Shown piece after piece: positions 23,039 to 33,214 of a stretch of 64,000 bases of DNA. The notes beneath the pieces are model-generated. The model was given only the letters and a program-made list of their open reading frames with translations, was not told where the DNA came from and did no database searches. Location: assembly GCA_025617745.1 (NCBI GenBank), contig CM046862.1, forward strand, positions 54,613,597 through 54,677,596. The letters are read 5' to 3'. Position numbers and translations under genes: made by a program. Source of the DNA: Heliocidaris erythrogramma (lineage: Eukaryota; Echinodermata; Echinoidea; Camarodonta; Echinometridae). Each line of letters begins with the position of its first letter. Positions within the stretch are counted from its first letter, which is position 1.

Positions 23039-24354
23039 CACTGTTAGAACGTTGATTAAAATTTTTAATCTTGTTGGTTAAAATTTTAATCAACCGAGGG
23101 TTACCAGGTGAACCACACATTTGTAGGTTAAAACTTTAATCAACGGCCTGTTGATTAAAGTTTAACCTGTGGTCGATTAAAAGTTTTAATCATTTGTTGG
23201 TTAATCGTATTTTGCTCAACGTTGGTTAAATTGGTGTTGATTAAACTAAAACATATTGTTGGTTAAATGTTTAACCATTTGTTGGTTAGTTTTATTTTGT
23301 TGGTTAAATGTTTAACCATTTGTTGGTTAATCATATTTTGCTCAACATTGGTTAAAATGGTGTTGATTAAACTTAAACAAATTGTTGGTTAGATTTATTT
23401 GATGAGAAACTCCCCGAGAAACTCTTTTCATATCTGTAATTGTTGTCTAGCTAGCCTTATAACGAAATAGATCTACTCAGTGATCTACTTTCAGCGGTTT
23501 GGTAAGTTCGACCTTCTCAGACCTGGACTAGACTTGACTAAGGCAGGCCCACCGGTAGACTACGCCTACACCTACATTGGTGCTTATATCTTTTTCTCAA
23601 AAAACTGTTCTAGTTTCAGTGTTTGTCATATTGCCCTGTCCGCGAAATATGGACATGCGCGAAGTTGAACACACCGCCATACCGCCGGCGTCGCCTCCTC
23701 GCTGCCATAGGCGCAGTCAGTAAATCTACCGGTGGGCCTGGCTTAGCCAGGTCTAGTCCAGATCGAGCAGGTCGAACTTGCTCCCAAGCCGTTTAAATTA
23801 GAAAGAAAGAGCACACTGTAGATCTATGTCTTCCCAAGATTAAGCTGGACAACAATCACATATATGAATAATAGTTTCTCACCTTCAAACACGCCGACAA
23901 ACTCTTTGAAAGTCCCCACTCATTCAGCGACTTGAATGACAATGCCTTCCATTTTTATCACAAACAATTTCTGTGATAGATTTGTGCGCAGCGAATTTGT
24001 TCCAAATCCATATGCGCATGCGCTGTTCGGTCACGCGATTGGTATTTTAATCAACTTTGATCAAACTTTTAACCAACAAAAAGATAAAGTGTCTTGACAG
24101 TTAGCACTATCAGTTTGGCGGGAAAGCAGAGAACACTGTTTTTAATCAATGTTGGTTACAAAGTAACCAACAAGAATAAAAACAATAATTTTAATCAACA
24201 ATATTTTTAACCCACGCAAGATTAAAAGTCATTTTTAACCAACATTCATTTTATAACCAATGTTGAGCGATTTTTAATCAACATTTTTTTAATCCGTAGT
24301 TTTTTAATCAACATTTTTTTAATCCGTAGTTTTTTAATACATGTTTTAACAGTG
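23039..24354. mobile_element. TA-flanked element packed with GTTGGTTAAA-like subterminal motifs
   Basis: TA flanks both ends (23037-23038 and 24355-24356). The left end is CACTGTTAGAACGTTGATTA; the minus-strand right end is CACTGTTAAAACATGTATTA. About fifteen variants of GTTGGTTAAA/GTTGATTAAA fill 23045-23400, and their reverse complements fill 24045-24345. Dense subterminal motifs in opposite orientation are typical transposase-binding arrays of DNA transposons. No transposase is present. The TA duplication suggests Tc1/mariner-type integration, but the family is not recognised. Confidence 0.75.
23494..23795. repeat. Foldback inside the GTTGGTTAAA element
   Basis: The left arm (about 23494-23570, with TCAGACCTGGACTAGACTTG and GCAGGCCCACCGGTAGA) is mirrored by the right arm (about 23715-23795). 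It is either the core hairpin of the element or a separate nested foldback insertion. Confidence 0.7.
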
Positions 24355-24356
24355 TA

Positions 24357-25099
24357 GGCCTACACACACACACGCGCCGCCGATGCGAACATTTTGTACT
24401 CACAATTTGTTATGGTTTATGTGTCAAAATTTGATGAAGAACTATATAATTAAATGTCTACAGATATTAGATCTTCTGATACTCAAAACAATGGGTTAAA
24501 AAGAAATAAACCTTAGCAAATCTACACAAACCGGCCGGCGATCACACATCCCAGGCAATCATACCCAGTAGTCAGACCCGTACACATGGTAGGCTACATG
24601 TAGGCCTACAGCGAGGCGGTGAAACCCCGTATATGGCTCCGCTTGAGAACTAGTCTCAGATCTGATACACTACTGAGTACTCTGGAAGAAGAGAACAGAG
24701 CTACTACTCTACGAGAAGCGCTCTTTTCTTCTAATATTGGTTACAACAGTGAAATATCTGATGAAACACCGAATAAAGGTTGGTTTTAACTTGTCACTTG
24801 ACATTTTTGGAAAAAAAACGATACTATGACTTCGAACTGAGTCCACAAAATCAGCGCAAGAAAGACCATGTTTTAACAAGCTGTGCTGTGCTTTTCCTTA
24901 GGTTCTCCCATGATACTGCTTTTTTCTATTGACTCATGTACATTTTTCACCTTTGACTATATGTACATTGGAACTGTTATTGATTATGATATCTATATAG
25001 ATTCAAAATTTTGAACGATGTATGCTCACCAATTGTGATGTTCATGGCAGAATTCTGCATTATTATGAAATAAATTCATTCATTCATTCATTCATTCAT
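24357..25099 (+). other. Intergenic DNA ending in a LINE 3' tail
   Basis: Most of this has no identifiable feature. The last ~200 bp end in ATTATGAAATAAATTCATTC and a short (ATTC)n run, which is how 3' ends of CR1/L2-type LINEs look. It is therefore probably a 5'-truncated LINE insertion on the plus strand. Confidence 0.5.
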
Positions 25100-25234
25100 G
25101 TCGGCATTGATTCAAACAATGCAATTTCACAATACGGCGAAAGTTGCTCACTTTAGTTCTCAGTCTGACTTCCGACAGTGGTCTCCTGCGGCTTAATTGT
25201 TGGTGTGTTTTTTAATATGTGATACTCTCTATTG

Positions 25235-25490
25235 TGGGCAAGACATCTTTCTTCAATCTAGCTTTGTATTTCGGGCCAGCTACATCTCCCAAGTCAATCT
25301 TGCAGTGGCGTTCGAAGGCTGATTTTTCGAAATGGTCCTACAAATTCGTGCGTGCATGCTTGCTGTGTATTGCTGCTGTGAAATATTTTCGCCGAATTTT
25401 CACAAACTTCACCCACAAATTCCGTTGCTTATTGAGCTTTGGAAAGGTGAAGAAACTGATGTCGGGGTTCTTTAAAGTATTGTTACACCC
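25235..25490 (-). pseudogene. THAP-domain fragment
   Basis: On the minus strand this reads FFTFPKLNKQRNLWVKFV, then KIRRKYFTAAIHSKHAR, then an in-frame stop and DHFEKSAFERH. It follows the THAP C2CH order (F-x-FP, W, basic helix, C-x-x-H-F, F). The stop sits next to where the conserved Cys-x-x-His-Phe should be, so zinc binding is lost. THAP domains are DNA-binding modules of P-element and Kolobok transposases and of host THAP proteins. Given the surroundings, a transposase remnant is the likelier reading. Confidence 0.6.
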
Positions 25491-25520
25491 CACCCCCCCC
25501 CCCCCCTCCCCACACACACA
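25484..25520. repeat. C-rich tract followed by CA repeat
   Basis: A near-continuous C run of more than twenty bases is followed by CACACACACA. Confidence 0.9.
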
Positions 25521-25667
25521 ACGCAATTTGAAACAGAATAATATTATTTGATGAAAACCTATGGATTTCAAATGTTGATGGTATGTTTTAGGGCATCTTC
25601 CTCTTTCAGTTGATACCAAATTTATTGCATTTTGATTTGTTTGTACATCTCCGAGTAACACCTTTAA

Positions 25668-25962
25668 AGGCATACTCAACCGTAGATTGTGGACGTTTTA
25701 ATACCGCGAGAGGGCACCGTGATCGTTACCTAATCATGCCGTTGCCCCGCGGGGCGCAAACCTCGGATAGACTGGTCGCCGTACAAACATGCACGCTTCG
25801 CCTGCGCGCTCGAGCTCTCGTGCGAGATTCGATCGGCTTCGTGAAGTCGAAATTTAATCCCACTTAGTCCAACGGACGCGTTCGACGCACAAACTTTGTG
25901 TACGAGTGAATGGGGCTTACGTAATCCTGACTTTCCCCACGGCCGCCCGGTGGCGTATCCCT
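25668..25962. mobile_element. MITE family C, short copy
   Basis: TTAA is present at 25664-25667 and 25963-25966. The left end is AGGCATACTCAACCGTAGAT; the right end on the minus strand is AGGGATACGCCACCGGGCGG. The interior is the reverse complement of the family C core (TTGGACTACTGCGATTACAT-type sequence). It is non-coding. Confidence 0.8.
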
Positions 25963-25966
25963 TTAA

Positions 25967-26300
25967 ATGCATGGCAGAAAGAAATGGAGGAAGTACAGTG
26001 TCGAGGATTCAGGGTGGAAGGGCGAAGATAAAAAGAGTTAATGAGCTTTCTCATTCCTCATGTGTCCGTTTGGAAGAAAAAGAATCGTTATTTACACATG
26101 TTATTAAAAAAAAATGTAAAAAAAAATAAAACAAAAAGAAGGAAAGTAAACACTTACTTCAGTTCAGATTTTCATACAAGACTCTAATAAAATACAATAA
26201 ATTGGGTACAAAATTATAAATTGCAAAAATGGACAGTTTGCCATTGATATGAAAATTGGAAAATTGGAAACAAAAGATCAAACTCACACGATGGCTTTAT
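25967..26300 (+). mobile_element. Family B repeat, 3' fragment
   Basis: It starts at the right TTAA of the preceding MITE and carries the family B end motifs: ATGCATGGCAGAAAGAAAT, TCATGTGTCCGTTTGGAAGA and CACATGTTATTAA, then the GAAAATTGGAAACAAAAGAT stretch. Confidence 0.7.
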
Positions 26301-26911
26301 TTTTGAATGAGAGACTTGGTTAAAAATGCATGATCGAACTTTCGCTCCCCCAACCAAAAATAGAGAAGAAGCTTTTGTTAAGTCCAAATTCGAATGGATG
26401 TGGATCTTAGCCACGCAGTTGATTGAATGTCCAAAAATTATTTTTTAAAAATGAAATTGAAGGCTGAGTAAAAAAGTAATGACAATATATTTATGATTAC
26501 TCAGTGGCGTAGTGTATGGGATTAACACTCAATAGCCCGGGGGGGGGGGAGCTAATTTAGCCCCTCTCGACATTTTTGGCAAGAAGATCTCGTGCTGAAA
26601 TTTCATGACTTTTTTCTTTCACGTCTCGCGCACATTTTAAGACCCTATTTGTGAAAATCGGGGTACGGTTGCAGATATAAAGCACAAATTCATGACCAAT
26701 GTCACAAAAAATGGCGGTTTCCAATAATTTTGTGTATACAATGTATGGGCTTTATAAGAAGTGTTGTCAGAAGATTTTTTTCTGTTTTTTTTCAGAGAAC
26801 ATCTTATTGGGCTATCATCAACTATTCTATATAATAGAACAATGAAAAACAAAAGATTTAAAAAACAAAGAAATACATAAGATTTTTGAATAAAGCCTGA
26901 AAAAACCGTAG
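26300..26911. other. Intergenic DNA with poly-G containing repeat
   Basis: At about 26505-26575 the sequence GTGGCGTAGTGTATGGG is followed by a run of eleven G and GCTAATTTAGCCCCTC, resembling the poly-G repeats at 31620, 40759 and 43599. No coding signal is seen. Confidence 0.5.
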
Positions 26912-26983
26912 CGCCCCGACCGGGAATCGAACCCGGGTCACTGGCTTAACGTACCAATTGCTCTACCACTGAGCTACCGAGAC
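26912..26983 (-). tRNA. tRNA-Asn(GTT)-like gene
   Basis: The minus strand folds as a cloverleaf. The acceptor is GTCTCGG with TCGGGGC, the D arm is GCTC-AGTGGTA-GAGC, the T arm is CCGGG-TTCGATT-CCCGG, and the final G is the discriminator. The anticodon arm TTGGT-ACGTTAA-GCCAG gives anticodon GTT (Asn), but position 33 is C instead of the usual U and two stem pairs are wobbles. No CCA is encoded, as expected in a eukaryote. It could be a functional tRNA, a decayed tRNA or the head of a tRNA-derived repeat. Short inverted sequences TAAAGCCTGAAA and TTTCAGGCTTATA flank it at 26892 and 27004. Confidence 0.6.
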
Positions 26984-27159
26984 ACGGCCGGACAGTACAA
27001 TAATTTCAGGCTTATAGTCACTTGTTTTTACCAAACTATACAGGGAAGGCATCCACCATTCATTCTTGACCGTATAAAGCCCGGGCTATATAGGGTTAAG
27101 GACGTTGCTTTTCCAACATTATTGTTGGGTTCACAAGCGTACCCCCAAAATGCATTGTC

Positions 27160-28135
27160 CTGCGTCAGGAAACAAATTCATTGTCATCAATTCACCACAT
27201 AAGATTAAATAGTGATATTCTTTCTTTAGACTGACAAAACTGTACACAAAGCACACACGACGAATTTCAAATTTTCAAATGCGGAAAATTCAGCTAAATT
27301 AATTTGCAAAATAGGCCGCACTATTTGTTGTGTTAACAGCCCCGCTTATGAATAATTCTTGAGAAATCGTCTTAATATAATTCGTGTTTGTGTAATGCAC
27401 AAACCACATTTTCTTTGGAAAAATTTCAAATTAAATGTCAAATTATTCCCCCCAAAATGCAGTTTTTGCAATACACAAACACGAAGTCAATTGCCATTCT
27501 CCGTGTGGGCTTTGTATACAGTTTTGTCAGTCTAAAGAAAGAATATCACTATTTAGTCTAATGTGGTGAATTGATGACAATGAATTTGTTCCTGGCGCAG
27601 TCGTGTCTGCGGGCTGCATGATGGGTTTTTTTTTTCAATTATGATCGATTACAAAATATGTAACAACCAACTTGAAATTACCAAGCAAAATATCATATTC
27701 TTTTAATGTATCATGTGTAATCGAATTTGCAGTCTGTTGTGAAATGTGCTAGTAACTATAATAATATAAATATTTCAAATGCTTTTTAATCTTTAAATAC
27801 AGTAAATAAAACTCAAAAGTAAGGCAATTTCTAATATATATCAACGACTAAAGTTTATTTATATTTGTCATATATGTAATAATTAAAACCTCAAGCTATT
27901 GACCTAAATAATGTCTACCCTCCCGTTAAAGGGTAGAGACTTTTGACCACTTTTGGCTGGGACTGAATTCGGTTAGCTGCCGAATTTCGGTCACTACAAT
28001 AAACCAAAGAAAAACAAAACTCCGCACCCTACCTCAAGATGACTTGAATATAGTTGTCCACGAGCCTGGAAAATAGTCAACCAATCTCTCCCAATTTAGT
28101 GAGCCACCAAACTAAATTTACTTACAGTGACCAGT
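27160..28135 (+). mobile_element. Family A copy: inner left arm, centre and right arm
   Basis: 27160-27445 is the inner part of a left arm (CAAATTCATTGTCATCAATT onwards). The centre has the TCCCCCCAAAATGC motif near 27448. 27450-28130 is a full right arm with GTCTACCCTCCCGTTAAAGG and a CGGTTAGCTGCCGAATTTCGG stretch, ending at ACTAAATTTACTTACAGTG. It abuts MITE C at about 28141. Confidence 0.8.
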
Positions 28136-28375
28136 CACCATGGATCATAGATTATGGACGTTTCAAATGCCGCGAGAGGGCTCCGTGTTCGTTGCCCCGG
28201 GATATGCCACCAGGCGGCCGTGGGGAATGGCAGGATTGCCTCATTCGCTCGTACACAAAGTTTTTGCGTCTAGTTAGCGCGTCCGTTGAACTACTGCGAT
28301 TACATTTCGGACTGCACAAAGCCGACCGAATCTCGCAGGAGAGCTAGAGCTCAGGCGGAGCGTGCATGTTGCGCG

Positions 28376-28562
28376 TAGACTACATAAAGAGAGGAGCGAC
28401 AACTCATGATTTGAACGCCATTTTGTTTCCTCTGCTATACAACATTTCTATTCAATTCCGACGAGCACCTGGGTGTTCTCAATAGAAAGAATTCAAACGC
28501 CATTTTGTTTCACGAAAAGTCAGACGTCTATATGTCGCTACTCTCTATATAAAGGTACTCTA
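28376..28562 (+). mobile_element. hAT-like MITE H1 (187 bp)
   Basis: It is bounded by the 8-bp duplication GTTGCGCG on both sides. Its ends are TAGACTACATAAAGAGAGG and, on the minus strand, TAGAGTACCTTTATATAGAG. The core contains GAACGCCATTTTGTTTC and GAGCACCTGGGTGTTCTCAA. 8-bp target duplications are characteristic of hAT transposons. It is non-coding. Confidence 0.9.
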
Positions 28563-28570
28563 GTTGCGCG

Positions 28571-28757
28571 TAGTGTCCCTGTATTAAAGAGTTGCGACAT
28601 GGACGTCCTCCTTTTCTGGAAACAAAATGGCGTTCGAATTCTTTCTATTGAGAACACCCAGGTGCTCATAGGAATTGAATAGAAATGTTGCATAGCAGTG
28701 GAAACAAAATGGCGTTCATATCCCCAGTTGTCGCAACTCTTTAATACAGGGACACTA
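28571..28757 (-). mobile_element. hAT-like MITE H2 (187 bp), inverted next to H1
   Basis: It has the same length as H1, and its reverse complement is homologous to H1 through the core. Its ends are TAGTGTCCCTGTATTAAAGA on both strands. It is bounded by GTTGCGCG at 28563-28570 and 28758-28765. The same insertion, with the same target duplication, is present in the copy at 58865-59051, so it predates the dispersal of this family C lineage. Confidence 0.92.
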
Positions 28758-28861
28758 GTTGCGCGGCGATGAGTCTGCCCTCTCGCGGCATTAAAACGTC
28801 CACACTTTGCGATTGCGCATCCCTTTAACACATAAATCACTGGTTGATGTATGTAAATTAA

Positions 28862-29415
28862 AAGGAAGGTAAACCCTGGACTTTTGGCCTACTGAGAGTG
28901 TTAAGAGCACAATTCTTGACATTACTGTGAAAATTTACCTCTTATGAACGCTTGACGGTGGAGTAATTCACACTTTTGTGAGCAATGATCGTCTGCTACA
29001 GCCTGCTATCGGGGTTGGCCATATTATTGATTCACCCGCGCTATGATGACGTTTTGTCGGACATGCCAAGGGGGAACTGTGATTGGCTGAAATTCGGAAC
29101 GTCTTGTTCATTTTTATTGTATTGGAGCATCCGAACGCCTGGCAGTACACCATTTTGAAACGCGTAATAATGGCGGCACCCGGGTACTTCTGGTCCGAGA
29201 GGTCCGACAAAACGTCACAGGGCGGGGCTTATCTGTTCAAAATGGCGACGCACACGATCGATATAGGACCTTCTATCAGACGACAAAATGATATTTCTAA
29301 CTCCTTGTTGACGGCGTTAGGGGGGCCCAAATGTGTTGAAATTCGACATATAATTATAATCAACAATGTGCCCTTCAACTAAACAGCTAACTAAATCGCC
29401 AGGATTTACTTTCCC
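28862..29415 (-). mobile_element. TTAA MITE carrying the start of a THAP domain
   Basis: The left end AAGGAAGGTAAACCCTGG follows TTAA at 28858-28861. The minus-strand right end, AGGGAAAGTAAATCCTGG, is followed by TTTA where TTAA is expected. Removing it restores the family A sequence GTAAATTAAGTGGGTC. On the minus strand from 29153 it encodes MVYCQAFGCSNTIKMNKTF, the start of a THAP domain with both first cysteines, after which the frame is lost. It looks like an internally deleted derivative of a THAP-encoding TTAA transposon, which fits Kolobok. Confidence 0.75.
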
Positions 29416-30220
29416 TTTAGTGGGTCTTTAAATTGGGAGAGGGGGAGGGATTCAACGATTATCAAGTAATCTTGTCAAAGCGTATGGAGTACGTTTATCT
29501 TCGGTTTATTGTAGTGACCAAATTCGGCAGCTAACCGAATTTAGCCCCCGCCAAAAGTGGTCAAAAGTCTCTACCCTTTAACGGGAGGGTAGACAATTTT
29601 AGGTCAACATGAAGGAGTTTTAATTAGAATATATATGACAATATAAATAAACTTTAGTTGTGATATATTTCAGAAATTGTCTTACCTTTGAGGTTTTATT
29701 TATTATAATCTTCAAACTTAAAAAGCAATTCATATATTTAGATTAATATAATAAATAGCACATTTCACAACAGTGATTGCAAATTTGATTACACATGATA
29801 TTTTAAAGGAATATATTTTGTTTGGTAATTTCAAGGCAGATGTTACATATTTTTTAATCGATCATAATTGAAAAACCATCATACAGACCGCAGAGCAGAC
29901 ACGACTGCGCCAGGAAGCAAATTCATATGCATTCACCATATACGACTATATTGTGATATTCTATATTATATTTGACAATATAACTTTGGTCGTTAATATT
30001 AATATAAACATTATTTATCAATATAAAAATTTATTACAGTGATTTCAAATTTTATTACACATGAAAAAATATCCATGTATATTTTCTTTGATAATTTCAA
30101 GTTGGCCGTTGACATATTTTGTAATCGATCATAATTGAAATAGCATCATGTAAACCGTCCCATCCGAAGATATAGCAGACACGAGCCGTACAGGAAACAA
30201 ATTAAATTAATTTAACTCAT
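29416..30220 (+). mobile_element. Family A left arm, two subfamilies joined
   Basis: 29416-29935 matches the subfamily of 955-1779. From about 29950 to 30220 a second partial arm of the 19278 subfamily follows (GTTGACATATTTTGTAATCG, then an ACCGTCCCATCC stretch). The join may be an insertion or a recombination product. Confidence 0.7.
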
Positions 30221-31109
30221 TGGGTGATTTCACCCTCGGTGTTGGTGTTTGGTGTTAGTGTCTATTTTGCCGCGAAATCGTGATCTAACACTCACTATGA
30301 AATGAAAAAAAATCAGGCGGTGTTAAGTGTTGACCTCTGATTTGTTGACGTAGTTCCAGTTGCCGGTGTTTGTCTTTTGTTAATTATTGTCTGCTGAACC
30401 GAGCTCGTCCGTCGGTGTTTAATTTCATGTACAAATTCCCATTGACTAACACTATACCACCAGGGATTAAGAAATACCGATTACACGGTCGGTGTTGGTT
30501 TTTTTCTAGCTATGGGAAATTTGCTGAGAAATAAAGACAGTAGGCGTCATTCGAAGTGTAATTTCATAGACGTTAAGAGGTATATGTTCATATAGGCCTG
30601 ATATTAGATCTAGGCCAGCATTTGTGACCCGGCACCACAAATCCACCAAAAAGTCGCAATCAGTAATTTTGTACAAACAGCCGAAATGGAAATTTGGGTT
30701 GAAAAAAATGGTTTTTCGCAGAGCTTCGGTTTCTTGCAAATTCTTCCCCTTTCCGTGTGATTTTTCTTTCATCGGTACCGCTCATCGTAAAAATCATTAC
30801 AATATCACGGGGCTTAAATTACTTATTCCCTAATGATTTTTATACTGGCAGAAAGAAAAAACTCTCAGCAATCTCATAATAATGATATAAAAGTATATTA
30901 ATAGTCGCGAAAGCAAATTATATATATTTTTTTCATGTGAGCAAGAAAAGAGTGAGTACAGTGAAAATAAATTGCAAGTGTGATTCTTGTGAGCTGTAAA
31001 AGAGTATGATTTCTCCATAAAATAATTGCTAATTCTTGTGAGAGAGAAAAGAGTATGAGTGTTGTAGGCCTGTGTAGGCGTACAACTCGATGCCTGCAAA
31101 TGGGTATTG
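30221..31109. other. Intergenic DNA with shared repeat segment
   Basis: Contains a TCGGTGTTGG-rich stretch and, at about 30490-30615, a segment starting CTAGCTATGGGAAA that recurs at 54833-54957. A half-end of the 21911-type MITE lies near 30626. The rest is AT-rich; no coding signal. Confidence 0.5.
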
Positions 31110-31914
31110 TGGGTAATATATACATTATTTATGTTTAATACCCACGGATAGTGCAATGCAATGCTGCATTTCTGTTTAAAATCTCGACATGAAGAAATTT
31201 CTGTTATCCATTAAAGAAACATAGAGCATGTTTCCAGTGCCTGGTTAGTTTTGTACTGAAGGGAAAAATGAAATTGTTAAAAAGAGGAGTAAACATAGGA
31301 TTGTAAAATACAAGTTTCTGGTATATATTCATTATGCAATTAGCATGTAAATGAAAAGCCTGAATGTGAAAGTGTTTGAATATAAAATAATACTGCTCCA
31401 AAGAAAAAAAGGAATACAACAGAATTAGAGTATGTATAGTGAACATGTGATCATTAGACTTAAATGTTCATGTTTCCACTTACGGTGGAGTCCAAGTACA
31501 TGAGGTTATTCATGAAGATTACTTAGTATTAGTTTCTACTGTTGTATTTGTTTTGTAATAAATTCGTAGACTAATGCAAGAAACATGAAAGAGTTACAGG
31601 TATATGAACACTGGTGTAGACAGGGGGCACCGGGAGTCATGCCCCCCCCCCCCCCCCTATTCAGGCACTTAAAAAAAACGAGAGCGAAAAACGGGGGAAG
31701 TGAGAGAAAAGGGGGGAAATAACTCTCCTCTCCCTGCACCCATCCCTGTTGTCATGGGTGTCGAGAAGATAAGAATTATGATACATTTACTTAAAACTAA
31801 TAATTACCCAAACTCATGATGTTTGATCTTGAAATACCATCACATACTTTAATGATTACATTATGTATATTATGCTATTATGATTCTGAATATACTTTAC
31901 TTTGTAATTATGAA
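31110..31914 (+). mobile_element. Repeat D, copy 1
   Basis: This segment, from TAATACCCACGGATAGTGC to TATGAAAAATGCAG, is repeated at 43090-43960, and in both places it leads into family B. It contains a poly-C tract after GGGGGCACCGGGAGTCATG (31620-31657). Repeat D thus seems to be the upstream part of the B-containing composite element. Confidence 0.75.
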
Positions 31915-33214
31915 AAATGCAGAAATAAAACAGTACGAAAAAAGCAGAAAAAATGAAAGTTTGAACGAAATCCGAGAAGAAATAAGAAAGTTATGAATTT
32001 TTAAAGTTGTAATCAATCGAACACAAATTTGCGAGTCCATGACGTATCTTGCGAGTTCCCCTCCAATATATATAGCTCAGTAGAGAAAGTGTCATAAAAT
32101 TTCATTTTCTTAGTTTTAGACGAAAGAATAGATTTGTTTAATACAGTTTTTGTGTACAAATATTTGATAAATGTTATTTATGATGCTTATATGATTAAAT
32201 ATTATTTCTTTTGGGAAAAAGGAAATTGAGTAGGCCTATATGATGAATGCAAACAATAGACTGAAGTAGATGATACTGGACGATTAGATTGCAACCTAAT
32301 TTGCATAATGTCCATTTAAAAACATAATAGGCTTACATGCTGCAAGGGCGACGGGAGTCTTTGTTCTATGGTAACCAGCAGGAGGCTTCACACCCAAGAG
32401 AACTTGGCCTTCGGTTTAAAAAAAGAAAAGTTAATACCCGTTATCTTATCCCGCCTTCGAAAATACGAGCTACTTTATTTTATAGAATGTCACGTTCAAA
32501 ATAAAAACATGTACTAATCGATCAATTTCGACATCTGATCGATATGCAATAATCGCCGAAGTCGACTGGTAGTTACTAACACAAGTGGACTTTTTTTCAA
32601 TTATAATTCAAATAACTTTAGGAGAAACAGTCGTGATATTTTTTCAAATATTTAAATAGTTTATCTTTATTCATCTCGCAATAAAAAATGTCAAAATCCC
32701 AGTAAAGATATCAAAATATTTTTATGTACAGTTAAAAACTGAATTTCAGGGACTTCAACGATTTAATATAAATTATAAAATATAATATATATGTTATGTT
32801 TCCCTACAAATTTTTAAGGATAATTTAGTAAATATAAACTAATTTTGGCTGAGGATACTTTCATGGATATGAAAATGTCCTTAAACTTTCGAATGCATGA
32901 CAGAAAGAAATAAGAGGAAACAGAACGAAGGAATCAGGACGGAAGGACGAAGAAAAAGAGTTTACGAGCTCCCATTCCTCATGTGTCCGTTTGGAAGAAA
33001 AAGAATCGTTATTTGCACATGTTATTAAACAAATATTTTAAAAAATATTACAAAAATATTGAAAGTAAACACTTTCTTCAGTTCCGATTTTCATACATCA
33101 TCTGATAACATACAATAAATTTGGTTCAAAATTAGAAATTGCAAAAATGGACAGTTTATATTAATTTGAAAATTGGAAACAAAAGATCAAACTTACATGA
33201 TGGCTTTTGTTGCG
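31915..33214 (+). mobile_element. Family B repeat, most complete copy, leading into family A
   Basis: It runs from AAATGCAGAAATAAAACAGT to TTGGAAACAAAAGATCAAAC. The following sequence (TTTTGTTGCGTTTACAGCCC) is the start of the family A centre. The same junction occurs at 63920, so B and A travel together. It is non-coding throughout. Confidence 0.8.

Larger units (their letters stand above)
28141..28824. mobile_element. MITE family C with two nested hAT-like MITEs
   Basis: The left end lacks its outermost bases; the right end is followed by TTAA at 28825-28828. Inside, at the site that reads GTTGCGCG in the copy at 14013, two 187-bp elements are inserted, so GTTGCGCG appears three times (28368-28375, 28563-28570, 28758-28765). 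Confidence 0.9.

Noticed and set aside
31620-31748. Possible hAT MITE CAGGGGGCACC...CATCCCTG
   Set aside because: The ends are only loosely complementary and neither this copy nor 43599 has a target duplication; kept as part of repeat D.
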